From: Desulforadius tongensis | Lineage (GTDB): Bacteria; Bacillota; Desulfotomaculia; Desulfotomaculales; Desulfohalotomaculaceae | Direction: 5' to 3' | Length of the DNA: 64,000 nucleotides | Assembly (NCBI RefSeq): GCF_016907915.1 | Contig: NZ_JAFBCW010000011.1 | Coordinates: forward strand, 1 to 64,000 | Shown here: positions 52,164-61,707 of the stretch, piece after piece | How the letters are laid out: each line of letters opens with the position of its first letter | How positions within the stretch are numbered: the first letter of the stretch is position 1 | Notes under the pieces: model-generated | Databases searched by the model: none | What the model was told of the DNA's origin: nothing | The model's input: only the letters and a program-made list of their open reading frames with translations | Program-made: the position numbers and the translations under genes

Positions 52164-53887
52164 GTGAACGAACCATTAAAGTGCTGGAAATTAATCTGAG
52201 CGAAGAAAAGATAGAAGTACATCATCGAAAGGATTTAAATTACCTGTTGGGCGGCATTGGTGTGGCCAGCAAACTCTTTGCCGAATCCGTCAACCCGCAG
52301 CTGGATCCCCTGGCTCCGGAACAACCGGTTGTTTTAGCCAACGGGCCCCTTTCCACCATTTTTCCTGTGGTTACCAAAGTGGTGGCGGTTTTCCGTTCTC
52401 CCTTGACCGGGGAATGGGGAGAAAGTTATGCCGGTATGAGGCTGGCACTGGCCATGCGCCTGGCCGGGTTCCAGGCCATTGTCATCCACGGCCGGGCCCA
52501 TGCCCCCACCTATCTCTCCATTGGCCCCCGGGGGGTAAAATTTAAAAATGCCTCCGCCCTGTGGGGACTGAATGTGGGTGAAACAGGCAGTATTTTACGC
52601 CGTTTGGAACCGAACAGGGGGCACCGCAGCACCATCCGCATCGGACCGGCAGGTGAAAAGTGTGTTTCCTTTGCCAGTGTTAATGTGGATACTTACCGCC
52701 ATTTCGGCCGGCTGGGTTTGGGAGCGGTTTTTGGTGCTAAAAACCTTAAAGCCATTGTTATCCACGGCGATAAAGATGAACCAATACCTGACTCCAAGGC
52801 CTACAACAAAGTTTACCGGGATATTTATCAGCGGGTGGTTAAAACTGATATTATGGATAAATATCACGGTGTGGGCACCGCCATAAACATTAACGCTCTA
52901 AACAACTTGGGAGGGCTGCCCACCAAAAATCTGCAATCGGGCACCTTTGAGCAGGCAGGTAATATCAGCGGTGAGTCCTTTGCGGAACAAAGTTTAATCC
53001 GCAAGATGGCCTGCTCCGGCTGTCCGGTGGGTTGTATTCACATTGCCATGCGCCGGCGGGAGTTCGGCCCCGGATATGAATACGAATCCAAAGCCATATC
53101 CTACGACCACGAATTGATATTTGCTCTGGGATCTTTTATCGGCATGACATCCCAGGAAAAGGTGCTGGATTTAATTGATCTGGTGGAAGAACTGGGCATG
53201 GATGCCATCACTGCCGGTGTAGCACTGGGTTGGGTAACAGAAGCCTACCAGAGCGGTATTGTGGATGAAGCAACCCTGGGCACCAAAGTGGATTTTGACA
53301 ACGCAGAGGGTTATATTGAAGTGCTAAAAAATATCGTCTATCCCCCTAACAGTTTTTACGCCACACTGGCCAGGGGAACAGCGGCGGCAGCAGAAAAATA
53401 TGGCGGCAAAGACTACGCTCTTACGCTGGCCAAAACAGAAATGCCCGGTTATCACACCGGTCACGCTAATGTTTTAGGACTAACTGTAGGCGCCCGCCAT
53501 TCTCACTTAGATAACGCCGGTTACTCGGTGGACCAAAAGCACCGCGAGCAAAGAGACTTGGAAAAAATGGTAGACGACTTGATAACCGAAGAAAAATGGC
53601 GCAATGTTTTAAACTCCCTGTGTATTTGTTTATTTGCCCGGGGAATATACGATCCGGAAACGGTGGTATCTGCACTGGGGTCCATAGGTATTAATACCAC
53701 CGCCGAAGAGTTAAATGCTTTGGGAGAAGAAATATTTAAAACCAAACACGAAATACGTATCAAGCTGGGTTATAACCTGGACCGGTTAACTTTCCCCAAG
53801 CGTTTCTTTGATACCCCATCTTTAACCGGCCGGTTAAGCAGCGAAAACATAAAACGGATGCTGGAGATTTATAAAAGCAGGTTATAA
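52160..53887 (+). CDS. aor: Tungsten-containing aldehyde:ferredoxin oxidoreductase
   Basis: A 575-aa AOR: N-terminal pterin-binding domain (GPLSTIFP, GEWGESYAG), Fe-S cluster cysteines CSGCPVGC (285-292) with a late cysteine (SLCICL, near 488). It oxidises aldehydes to acids with ferredoxin reduction, or reduces acids. ATG at 52160 behind GGAGGAA, overlapping the ferredoxin stop. Works with AdhE for acid/aldehyde/alcohol exchange. Confidence 0.94.
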   Translation: MSERTIKVLEINLSEEKIEVHHRKDLNYLLGGIGVASKLFAESVNPQLDPLAPEQPVVLANGPLSTIFPVVTKVVAVFRSPLTGEWGESYAGMRLALAMRLAGFQAIVIHGRAHAPTYLSIGPRGVKFKNASALWGLNVGETGSILRRLEPNRGHRSTIRIGPAGEKCVSFASVNVDTYRHFGRLGLGAVFGAKNLKAIVIHGDKDEPIPDSKAYNKVYRDIYQRVVKTDIMDKYHGVGTAININALNNLGGLPTKNLQSGTFEQAGNISGESFAEQSLIRKMACSGCPVGCIHIAMRRREFGPGYEYESKAISYDHELIFALGSFIGMTSQEKVLDLIDLVEELGMDAITAGVALGWVTEAYQSGIVDEATLGTKVDFDNAEGYIEVLKNIVYPPNSFYATLARGTAAAAEKYGGKDYALTLAKTEMPGYHTGHANVLGLTVGARHSHLDNAGYSVDQKHREQRDLEKMVDDLITEEKWRNVLNSLCICLFARGIYDPETVVSALGSIGINTTAEELNALGEEIFKTKHEIRIKLGYNLDRLTFPKRFFDTPSLTGRLSSENIKRMLEIYKSRL

Positions 53888-53936
53888 TAAAACTTTTTGG
53901 TAGGGGCTCAATTAATTGAGCCCTTTCCCCTTATAA

Positions 53937-54419
53937 TTAAAATTCTCCGGCAAACTGCTGAAACAGTTCCGCCCTAATTTGCTCGTGTTCCTCCCGGTTG
54001 GTTACCTGGCCGCTTTCCAGCAGCTGCTTGTAAAACCAGTGGTCATAAATGGCCTGCCGCAGTGTTCTGATACCCAGCAGAGAACAGTGTTTTTTCTGCT
54101 CCGGTAATCCTCCCAGATACTCCACCACGTCATCATCAGTTAACTGGAGAGCTTCATTACAGGTTTTCCCCTTGGCCAGCTCGGTGGTGGCGCTGGATGT
54201 GGCAATGGCACCGGCACAGCCGTGTACCCGGAACTTAATATCTACTATTCTGTCATTTTCAACACGCAGCGTTATTTCACAAACATCACCACAGCCCGCT
54301 TCACCAATTTTACCTCTGCCGTTATAATTTTCCACCACCCCCACATTGCGGGGATTTAAAAAATGATCCATGGTTTTTTCAGTGTATTCATCCCCCAGGT
54401 TATTTCCTTCATCATGCAT
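53937..54419 (-). CDS. IscU/NifU-type Fe-S cluster scaffold
   Basis: A 160-aa IscU: AGCGDVCEI (Cys and Asp), HGCAG, KHCSLLG, all three cluster cysteines and the Asp present, plus a helical C-terminal extension of about 30 aa. No desulfurase adjacent; the nearest in the window is at 20 kb. GGGAGGAGG ribosome site. Confidence 0.92.
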   Translation of the reverse strand: MHDEGNNLGDEYTEKTMDHFLNPRNVGVVENYNGRGKIGEAGCGDVCEITLRVENDRIVDIKFRVHGCAGAIATSSATTELAKGKTCNEALQLTDDDVVEYLGGLPEQKKHCSLLGIRTLRQAIYDHWFYKQLLESGQVTNREEHEQIRAELFQQFAGEF

Positions 54420-54478
54420 ACTTTTCTACCTCCTCCCGCCATTCTTTTAAACAAAATCCCTTCATATAAGTTATGTAA

Positions 54479-54516
54479 AATATTTGATAGTTCCTGCAAA
54501 AACATCAAATAAATAT
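54479..54516. promoter_or_regulatory. Inverted repeat in front of the H2-sensor fusion gene
   Basis: AATATTTGAT and ATCAAATAAATATT arms (gapped by one A each side) around a 15-nt centre, in the gap between the divergent IscU and sensor genes. A possible operator. Confidence 0.4.
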
Positions 54517-54693
54517 TCGCTGCCCAGTATGTTAATTGTTGTCTAAGAGTAAATATTAATTATCCAGGAGATTAAACAGCTGATAAGAAGAACACATTTT
54601 GTAAAAAATATATACTAATTTATTTAAAAATAATAAATTTTCACAAGGGTTTTCTCATATATTGCTAGAAATAGTTAGCAGAAACGTTTTTAT

Positions 54694-57096
54694 ATGGATG
54701 TGTTTAGTATGGATATACTTTATACCGATAACAAGCTTTGTGTGCAGTGTTATGCCTGTGTCAGAGTATGTCCGGTAAATGCCATATCCTTTCAAAACGG
54801 TAAAGCAACCATTGCCAAAGAAGACTGTATTTTATGCGGCAGCTGTGCTAAAGTTTGTTCCCAGGGTGCCAAGCTGCTGTTTAATGATGTTCCCATGGTA
54901 CAAAAATGGTTGGACCGTCAAGAAGAAACGGTAGCCATTGTGGCCCCCTCTTTTGCCGCTTCTTTCACCTGCAAACCCCGCCAATTAATTGGCGGGCTGC
55001 GCAGGCTGGGCTTTTCCAAAGTTTATGAAACTGCCTTTGGGGCAGAGATATGCGCCTACCAGTATCAAAAACTTCTGTCCTCCGGCCAATGCAGCACAAT
55101 CATCACTACCCCCTGCCCTTCCGTTGTTTTAATGGTAGAAAAACACTTTCCACAATTAATCAGCTGTTTGGCCCCGATAAAGTCTCCAATGATGATTACC
55201 GGTGAAGCAGCTAAAAAATTATACCCGCACTGCAAAACAGTGTTTATCGGACCCTGTATAGCCAAAAAAGCAGAAAGTGTCAATAAACACGCCGGTACTG
55301 CCATTGACGCGGTAATCACCTTTAACCAGTTAAAACAGTGGTTTAAAAGAGAAGAAATTATCCTGGAAAATATGCCCGAAGAAAACTGGGACTCCCCCGG
55401 TGCCAATACAGCCAGATTATTTCCCCTGGCGGGAGGGTTATTAAAAACGCTGGGTTTACACCGGGATGTGGGCTCCCTGGATGTCATTGAAGCCAACGGC
55501 CCGGCAAAGTGCAAAAGTATTTTGCGATCCATTAACAGCGGTTTTCTTACACCCCGAATCGTAGATTTGCTCTGCTGCGACGGCTGCATCGCCGGCAGGG
55601 AAATAGCCAGCAGCGACCTGTGCTTTGTAAAGTCTCAAAGAATAATTAATTACAGCAACGAAGAAAGAAAAAAGGGTGAATACAAATATCCCCGGGATTT
55701 TGCCGAACTGGCCCCCGATATAGACACCAGCCGTACCTTTGTCAATAAGCAGCGAATTAAAAAATTTTTTACCCGCCAGGAAATATGGGATGTATTGAAA
55801 AAAACCGGTAAGTACAGCCAAAAGGATCTGATAAACTGCGGTGCCTGCGGCTATAACTCATGCTGGGAAAAAGCCATTGCCGTACTGCAGGGTAAAGCAG
55901 ACATTCAAATGTGTTTACCCTTCTTATTAAAGCAGTACCAGGAAACCAGCAAACACATGGCTGCCATATACATGCTGAGCAGAAACTTAGAGTTCAAAGC
56001 GGCCACCGACAGTTTAACCGGCCTGTATAACCACAGAAAGTTTCAAGAAGAGCTGGATAAACAAATTAAAAAGGCCAAGGCAGCCAATCAAAGTTTTGCC
56101 CTTTTTATCATTGATATAGACAGCTTTAAACGGGTAAACGACTTGTACGGCCACCAGGTGGGAGATCAAATACTGCTGCAGGTTGCCGTCATGCTGAGGG
56201 AACTTTTTCCCAGCGGTTTTGTGGCCCGCTACGGCGGGGAAGAGTTTTCAGCCCTCCAGCCAAATGTGAGCCCCGAAGAGGCCCTGGCAATGGGCAGGCG
56301 TTTAAATCAAACGGTAAAAAACCGTTTTTACAAAATACAAAACAATAACATCAATATAAACCTGACTGTGTCAGTGGGGATAGCCTGTTTTCCCTTTAAC
56401 GCCACCAACAAGGATGATCTGCTCAAGCTGGCGGACTATGCCCTGTATAAAGCCAAACGCACCAAAGATACCGTTATACTTTATTCTTCCGTGCTGGATG
56501 AAATTTCACCTGGAGAACCAAGCTATACCGAAAACGATTTCAGCACCATTAAAACATTAAACATAGTAATCAACGCCAAAGATCATTACACCTATAAACA
56601 TTCCGAGCGGGTGGTTTACTACGCTGAAACTTTAGCCCGAAAGCTGGGCCTACCTGAAGAAGACATAAAGTATTTGAAGTACGGTGCCTTTCTACATGAT
56701 ATCGGAAAAATAAAAATAGATATGTCTATATTACAGAAACCCGGCCGGCTTACCGAGGAAGAATTCGAAAGAATTAAACAGCACCCTTTAATAGGAGCGG
56801 ATATTGTCAGGGAAATTCCCACCCTGCACAACATCATCCCGGTAATACTCTATCATCACGAGCGTTATGACGGAAAGGGTTATCCCTATGGAAAAAAAGG
56901 CAATGACATCCCACTGCTGGGCAGAATTGCATCAATAGCAGACAGTTTTGATGCCATGACCACCAAACGTCCCTATAAAAAAGCGCTTAATTATGACCAA
57001 GCGGTTAACGAGTTAATAAGAAACTCTGGATCCCAGTTTGATCCAGAGTTGGTAAAGGGGTTCCTATGCTGTGTCAAAAAGGTGGTGGAAGTATAA
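54694..57096 (+). CDS. Sensory [FeFe]-hydrogenase-like protein fused to GGDEF and HD-GYP domains
   Basis: An 800-aa soluble protein. Two 4Fe-4S sites (16-27, 45-55) precede an H-cluster domain of the HydS type: TTPCPS (138-143), GPCIAKK (186-192), CCDGCIAG (294-301). The H-cluster cysteines are present, but the proton-relay cysteine of catalytic enzymes is replaced (TPC for TSC), as in sensory proteins. Then a Fes-type 4Fe-4S domain (CGACGYNSC, 382-390, C407), a GGDEF domain with active RYGGEEF (512-518) and no RxxD I-site, and a C-terminal HD-GYP domain with HDIGK (668), HHE and DGKGYP. It would read H2 or redox state and set cyclic di-GMP. The start lacks a good ribosome site; ATG at 54709 is a second option. 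Confidence 0.9.
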   Translation: MDVFSMDILYTDNKLCVQCYACVRVCPVNAISFQNGKATIAKEDCILCGSCAKVCSQGAKLLFNDVPMVQKWLDRQEETVAIVAPSFAASFTCKPRQLIGGLRRLGFSKVYETAFGAEICAYQYQKLLSSGQCSTIITTPCPSVVLMVEKHFPQLISCLAPIKSPMMITGEAAKKLYPHCKTVFIGPCIAKKAESVNKHAGTAIDAVITFNQLKQWFKREEIILENMPEENWDSPGANTARLFPLAGGLLKTLGLHRDVGSLDVIEANGPAKCKSILRSINSGFLTPRIVDLLCCDGCIAGREIASSDLCFVKSQRIINYSNEERKKGEYKYPRDFAELAPDIDTSRTFVNKQRIKKFFTRQEIWDVLKKTGKYSQKDLINCGACGYNSCWEKAIAVLQGKADIQMCLPFLLKQYQETSKHMAAIYMLSRNLEFKAATDSLTGLYNHRKFQEELDKQIKKAKAANQSFALFIIDIDSFKRVNDLYGHQVGDQILLQVAVMLRELFPSGFVARYGGEEFSALQPNVSPEEALAMGRRLNQTVKNRFYKIQNNNININLTVSVGIACFPFNATNKDDLLKLADYALYKAKRTKDTVILYSSVLDEISPGEPSYTENDFSTIKTLNIVINAKDHYTYKHSERVVYYAETLARKLGLPEEDIKYLKYGAFLHDIGKIKIDMSILQKPGRLTEEEFERIKQHPLIGADIVREIPTLHNIIPVILYHHERYDGKGYPYGKKGNDIPLLGRIASIADSFDAMTTKRPYKKALNYDQAVNELIRNSGSQFDPELVKGFLCCVKKVVEV

Positions 57097-57104
57097 CCGG
57101 TTCA

Positions 57105-57130
57105 GGGTGCTGTTTTTACAGCACCCTTTT
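57105..57130. terminator. Terminator between sensor fusion and thrC
   Basis: Stem GGGTGCTGT/ACAGCACCC with TTTT loop and TTTT tail, placed between converging genes. Confidence 0.88.
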
Positions 57131-57132
57131 CG

Positions 57133-58632
57133 CTACACTCCAAGTATCTCCGCCACAGCTTTACCTATCCCGCCTGCCGGTGTTTTTTGATTGTGCAGCA
57201 CAGGCTTTTGCTCCAAGTTTTTTAAGCCCTGCGGAACTGGCCAGCCTGTATATTCCCACAGCATGTTCAAAAGAATAAACTCGCTTTTTCCTTCCGTTTT
57301 GTCAGCTCCCAGCACCGCTTTGGCCACGCTGGCGTTAAACTTGAAGGGACTGGCAGTGGAAACAACAACGGTTTTGGTGGTATCGCCGGTTTGTTCTCTG
57401 TACCTCCGGTATACATTAAAGGCCACCGCTGTGTGGGTATCAACCAAATAGTTGTACTCCTCCCACACTGCTTTAATCGTTCTCATTGTATCTTCATCAG
57501 AAGCGTAATGTGACCAAAAATGAGACTGCACCTTCACCTTGGTTTCCTCGTCCACCGCATACCTACCCTTTCCCTGCAGTTCATTCATCCATCCCCTTAT
57601 TCTCCCGTCATCGCAGCCGGTCAGATCAAACAGCAGGCGCTCCAGGTTGCTGGAGATCAAAATATCCATGGATGGAGATATGGTTTTCACCAGCACCCTG
57701 TTGCGGTCATATACTCCGGTGTTGATAAAATCAGTAAGTACATTGTTCGGATTGGCAGCACATATTAAACGGTTTACCGGCAGTCCCATCTGCTTGGCAT
57801 AATAGCCGGCTAAAATATTACCAAAGTTACCGGTGGGAACAACAAAGTTTACCCTTTCACCGATGTTAAGCCGGTTTTCACTAACTAGCTTTAAATAGGC
57901 CGCAAAATAATAGATTATTTGAGGCACCAAACGCCCCCAGTTAATGGAGTTGGCCGAAGATAACCGGTAATGCCTTTCTTTTAACCGCTGATTAAAATCA
58001 GCATCTCCAAATACCTGCTTCACCCCACTTTGGGCATCGTCAAAATTGCCCTGTACAGCCACAACATTAACGTTGGCACCCTCTTGGGTTATCATCTGCA
58101 GGCGCTGCACCCGGCTGACACCATCTTCCGGGAAAAATACAATTATTTTGGTTCCGTTTACATTTTTAAATCCTTCCAAAGCAGCTTTACCGGTATCGCC
58201 GGAGGTGGCCACCAAGATGACAATTTCATCTTTCTCCCCGGTTTTACCGGCTGCCAAGGGCATAAGCCGGGGCAGCAGCTGCAAAGCCATATCTTTAAAG
58301 GCACAGGTGGGACCGTGCCACAGTTCCAATACATGCAGCTGCTCGTTTATGGTATGAACCGGCGCTATATCCGGGTGATCAAACCTTTCTTCACTGTAGG
58401 CACCGGTTACACAGGCCTGCACCTCATCTTCCGTATAATCCGTGAGGTATTTGGTTAAAATCTCCCGGGCCAGCTGCCGGTAATCGGAACCCACCAGCTG
58501 CCGAAGTTTTTCCTCCGTTATGGGGACCAAGTTCTCCGGCACAAACAATCCCCCATCCGGTGCAATACCCTGCTTAATGGCCTGGGCAGATTGTACACGC
58601 CCAGTCTGCCCCCTGGTGCTTATATACTGCAT
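57133..58632 (-). CDS. thrC: Threonine synthase
   Basis: A 499-aa PLP enzyme converting O-phosphohomoserine to threonine. FKDMALQLLP holds the PLP lysine; SGDTGKAAL and PTGNFGNILAGYY are family motifs, and the N-terminal YISTRG...APDGGLFVP is typical. ATG at 58632 behind GGAGG. No other thr genes adjacent, no T-box seen upstream. Confidence 0.95.
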   Translation of the reverse strand: MQYISTRGQTGRVQSAQAIKQGIAPDGGLFVPENLVPITEEKLRQLVGSDYRQLAREILTKYLTDYTEDEVQACVTGAYSEERFDHPDIAPVHTINEQLHVLELWHGPTCAFKDMALQLLPRLMPLAAGKTGEKDEIVILVATSGDTGKAALEGFKNVNGTKIIVFFPEDGVSRVQRLQMITQEGANVNVVAVQGNFDDAQSGVKQVFGDADFNQRLKERHYRLSSANSINWGRLVPQIIYYFAAYLKLVSENRLNIGERVNFVVPTGNFGNILAGYYAKQMGLPVNRLICAANPNNVLTDFINTGVYDRNRVLVKTISPSMDILISSNLERLLFDLTGCDDGRIRGWMNELQGKGRYAVDEETKVKVQSHFWSHYASDEDTMRTIKAVWEEYNYLVDTHTAVAFNVYRRYREQTGDTTKTVVVSTASPFKFNASVAKAVLGADKTEGKSEFILLNMLWEYTGWPVPQGLKNLEQKPVLHNQKTPAGGIGKAVAEILGV

Positions 58633-58686
58633 AAATGCTTCCTCCATATCTATAAAGATTTTGCTGCTGAAACCAGCTGCCCAAAA

Positions 58687-59133
58687 CTATTGCCGTTGAT
58701 ACTGATACCTGGTACCATTAATTTCATAAACATAATTAATATTACACGCTTTATTTAACATATGAGCCACCGAGCAGTATTTCTCCACCGAAAGGCCAAT
58801 GGCCCGCTCCACTTTGTCCCGGGGTATGTCCTCCCCGCTGAACTTAAAAAATACGTTAATATCGGTAAAAATCTTGGGATGCTGTTCAGCCCGCCGGCCG
58901 TCAACTTCAATATTGAACCGCTCCACTTTAACCTTCATTTTACTTAATATTGTAACTATATCTATACTGCTGCACCCGGCCAAAGACATCAATACCAGTG
59001 TTAGAGGGCTGGGAGCAGTATTTTCTCCACCGGCCTGCACCGGGGCATCCATGGTAATGGAATGCCCAGCCTCATCGGTGGCAGTAAATTTCAAATTACC
59101 TTCCCATTCTACATTAACCTTAGGCATTATCAT
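58687..59133 (-). CDS. OsmC-family protein
   Basis: A 148-aa OsmC/Ohr fold protein with SLAGCSSIDIVTIL and a late SVEKYCSVAHML, containing the two cysteines of the peroxidatic pair. Likely reduces organic peroxides; a role as a housekeeping OsmC-like protein is also possible. Confidence 0.88.
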   Translation of the reverse strand: MIMPKVNVEWEGNLKFTATDEAGHSITMDAPVQAGGENTAPSPLTLVLMSLAGCSSIDIVTILSKMKVKVERFNIEVDGRRAEQHPKIFTDINVFFKFSGEDIPRDKVERAIGLSVEKYCSVAHMLNKACNINYVYEINGTRYQYQRQ

Positions 59134-59293
59134 TCACCTCTATTTTTATTTTAATTTATCTATTTATTATACATGGCCTGGAATTTATATACAAGTTAGT
59201 TTCCATCCCGGACATCAGCATATACGGTATTGATTTAGTACAGGTGAAATTGTAGAATTGTGGGAAGAATTAATGTATCCGGGGTGAGCCGCT

Positions 59294-59959
59294 GTGTCTT
59301 TATTCAACGGCAAGTATCTCAGTGATGAAGAAATATGGGCCAGAGCCAGCAGAATAGTGGAAGAATATAACCGAACCAGCGAACTTTTAGCCGATCCCGG
59401 TATCTGCACCGATCCGGAGAAAATGCCGCAGCTGGCCAAAAGGCTGCACCAGCTCAATCCTTATTATATGCTCATTAACAAATTAAAAAGTTATTTACAC
59501 GACCTGGAAGAACTGAAAAAAATGCTTGCCGGTGAAAACATGGAAGACGAGCAGAATGAAGATGTGCTTCTTTATCAAGAGTATGCCAGCCTGTGCAGCA
59601 GTACAGCCGGCGAACTTTACCGGCTGCTGCTGGAAAACGGTTATCTTGACGAGGAATTTGAAGATGAAACCGATTTGGAAATATTAAAATTTATTGATTA
59701 CGCCGGCCCGGAATATGCCTGGCGGTTGGGAATTAACATTGGTATTGATGTGGAAGAATCCCGGCAGCGGCTGGAAAAGCTGCTGCAAAAGGGCCTGCTG
59801 GAAAAAGTGCAGGGAACCATGCTTGAAGGTTACCACCGGGAAAAAGACTGGGTTAAACACATGAACCACACTTACTACAGGATATCCCGCCAGGGCAGGC
59901 ATTACTTAAGAAAACTCCGCCGGCAGGCGGAGCGGGAACAACAAAAAGATACTTTATGA
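59294..59959 (+). CDS. PCRF-like N-domain fused to a winged helix
   Basis: A 221-aa protein. About residues 20-85 resemble the N-terminal PCRF domain of class I release factors (ELLADPGICTDPEKMPQLAK, then LNPYYMLINKLKSYLHDLEE), but there is no GGQ or codon-reading part. The C-half (125-205) looks like a winged helix of the DUF2250 type (LEILKFIDYAG, HTYYRISRQGRHYLRK). No known function. GTG start behind GGGGTGAG. Overlaps the convergent phosphoesterase gene by 6 nt. Confidence 0.75.
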   Translation: MSLFNGKYLSDEEIWARASRIVEEYNRTSELLADPGICTDPEKMPQLAKRLHQLNPYYMLINKLKSYLHDLEELKKMLAGENMEDEQNEDVLLYQEYASLCSSTAGELYRLLLENGYLDEEFEDETDLEILKFIDYAGPEYAWRLGINIGIDVEESRQRLEKLLQKGLLEKVQGTMLEGYHREKDWVKHMNHTYYRISRQGRHYLRKLRRQAEREQQKDTL

Positions 59960-60697
59960 TTTTAGACCGGTGTCCCTTATCAATACCGGGGCAAACTGCA
60001 CATAGTCCGCACTAACCAGGTGAAAGTTAATACCCCAGGCTGTGTCCGGCAGACGGTACCTCTGGGCCCGGGAGTGCAGGTGACCGTAAATTACAGTGCT
60101 AACATTGTACTTCTCCAGTACATCAATAAAGGATGAACGCTCGTGTTTTTCATTGGTGGGCATGTAGTGCATCATAACAATAATTTCATCCACAGGCTGT
60201 TTCACGCTGGATAATGAGTTTTCCAAGCGAATTACTTCCCTCTTGTATATTTTCTCATCATGCTCGCTGAAACCGCCGCCATTGTTGGGACAAACCCACC
60301 CCCTGGTGCCGCATATGGCTATGTTGTCTACAATTATATGATCATTTTGAATAACCTGCATATTGGGGGGGATTTTTTTGCGTACTTTAGACAGGCTTTG
60401 CCACCAGTAATCGTGATTTCCCTGTACGGCAATAATACGGCCGGGCAAAAAACCTAAAAACTGCATATCATAACCGGCCTCATCCAACCTGGTGGCCCAG
60501 GATATGTCACCGGGCATTAAGACTATGTCCTGCCGGCCAACTATGTCACACCAGTTATAGTATATTTTTTTATAGTGCTGTTTCCACTCAGGGGCACAAA
60601 CATCCATGGGCTTATGTTCAACCACCGATTCCCAGTTGCTGGGATCCACCGGTTTACTAAAGGATAAGTGCACGTCACTTATGGCAAACAATTTCAC
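59954..60697 (-). CDS. Calcineurin-like metallophosphoesterase
   Basis: A 247-aa protein with the two-metal motifs ISDVHLS, PGDISWA, QGNHDYWW, MMHYMPT and GHLHS. Cytoplasmic; substrate unknown. First codon ATG without a strong ribosome site. Confidence 0.92.
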   Translation of the reverse strand: MKLFAISDVHLSFSKPVDPSNWESVVEHKPMDVCAPEWKQHYKKIYYNWCDIVGRQDIVLMPGDISWATRLDEAGYDMQFLGFLPGRIIAVQGNHDYWWQSLSKVRKKIPPNMQVIQNDHIIVDNIAICGTRGWVCPNNGGGFSEHDEKIYKREVIRLENSLSSVKQPVDEIIVMMHYMPTNEKHERSSFIDVLEKYNVSTVIYGHLHSRAQRYRLPDTAWGINFHLVSADYVQFAPVLIRDTGLKS

Positions 60698-60779
60698 AGT
60701 ACAACGCCTCTCCCCAGGATTTTACAACCATAATAAACATAACGCCCCCGGGTTGTCAACCAATCTTCTCCATCTCTCT

Positions 60780-61313
60780 TTAATATCCCATATATTCGGA
60801 ACTGAAAATGGGGGCCAGCACATCTTTTTCAATATAAACACATCTACCATCGATAGAAACAACTTTTATAGGCGTATTTTTGATGCCATTAAAACGCTGC
60901 CCTTCACTGCCGCAGGTTTGTTTATATTTGTGCATTATTTCGCTTTTAAAATTAGTAATTTCCCTTTTAAATTCCCCTTGATAACTTTCCGGTATCTCTT
61001 GTAAATAGGCCAGCACTGTATCATAATAATCGCCGGTTAAATCATTTTCACCTTTATATTCCATCTCAATCCTGGCCCAAACATACCTTTTCAAAACTTC
61101 AACATCTTTGTAGTTGGCCACCCGGTCCAGGCATTGTTCAGCCGCATCCCAGTTTTTGCTTTTAATCATCTCAACGGCTTCTAAATATTTTCTTTCCATT
61201 TTAATACTGGTGGCATAGTAAATGGCTGCAATAAAGAATACCAAAGCCAGCAGCGTTATAATATGAAACTTAATGTCTTCCGCCAGGTCCGTTCTAAATC
61301 TTCTTTTCACCAC
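60780..61313 (-). CDS. Unknown protein with one membrane helix
   Basis: A 177-aa protein with a short basic tail, one membrane helix (FHIITLLALVFFIAAIYYATSI), and a helical extracellular or cytoplasmic part with a TPR-like AVEMIKSKNWDAAEQCLDRV. Function unknown. Confidence 0.72.
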   Translation of the reverse strand: MVKRRFRTDLAEDIKFHIITLLALVFFIAAIYYATSIKMERKYLEAVEMIKSKNWDAAEQCLDRVANYKDVEVLKRYVWARIEMEYKGENDLTGDYYDTVLAYLQEIPESYQGEFKREITNFKSEIMHKYKQTCGSEGQRFNGIKNTPIKVVSIDGRCVYIEKDVLAPIFSSEYMGY

Positions 61314-61620
61314 ACTCCCCCCTGTTTTTTATTTATGTGCATTTTACCATTCATCCTTTATTATGTCACCAGTTTTTTACTATTCCGACATTAATAGTAA
61401 AAAAATAACCCCACCTATATTTACATAGGGGGGTAAGTTTTAATATACCGCTAACGCCGGTTCGCTGGTATATGGCTTTATTTAGCTTGTCCATCAAACT
61501 GGAGCAGGGTCAAGAATGTTTTATATGAATTTTGGAAATCATAAAAATACAGTAATACTATGTCCTGAAATATTTTCAAAAATATCAATTATATGGAATT
61601 TACAAAAAATTGCCTAAATG
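61314..61620. other. Non-coding stretch upstream of the nag promoter
   Basis: No gene found. A CCCC/GGGG-type hairpin with loop ATTTAC lies near 61410-61434, and a TATACCGC/GCTGGTATA imperfect repeat near 61444-61474. Possible terminator of a distant transcript; nothing else seen. Confidence 0.4.
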
Positions 61621-61649
61621 TTGATAAATGTTTTTCCTTGTGTTATTAT
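61621..61649 (+). promoter_or_regulatory. Promoter of the nag leader
   Basis: TTGATA and TATTAT with 17 bp between, ahead of the RAT and terminator. Confidence 0.7.
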
Positions 61650-61676
61650 TTATATGTAAAATTTCATAAATAATTT

Positions 61677-61707
61677 AGGTGTGTTACTGCTAAGCAGGCG
61701 TGAACCT
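61677..61707 (+). promoter_or_regulatory. RAT antiterminator hairpin (BglG/LicT type)
   Basis: AGGT...TTACTGC TAA GCAGGC...ACCT forms the imperfect stem-loop bound by BglG-family antiterminators and overlaps the 5' arm of the following terminator, so the two structures are mutually exclusive. It controls nagE, probably with a GlcT/LicT-like protein responding to PTS phosphorylation. Confidence 0.8.

Noticed and set aside
54694-57096. Catalytic cytoplasmic hydrogenase
   Set aside because: The L1 motif lacks the proton-relay cysteine and L3 has the sensor-type CCDGC; fused signalling domains fit a sensor.
58633-58686. T-box or amino-acid attenuator for thrC
   Set aside because: The gap to the next gene is too short and no T-box motif is present.
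59294-59959. Truncated peptide chain release factor gene
   Set aside because: No GGQ domain remains, the C-half is an unrelated winged helix, and frame and ribosome site are intact, so it is a distinct protein.
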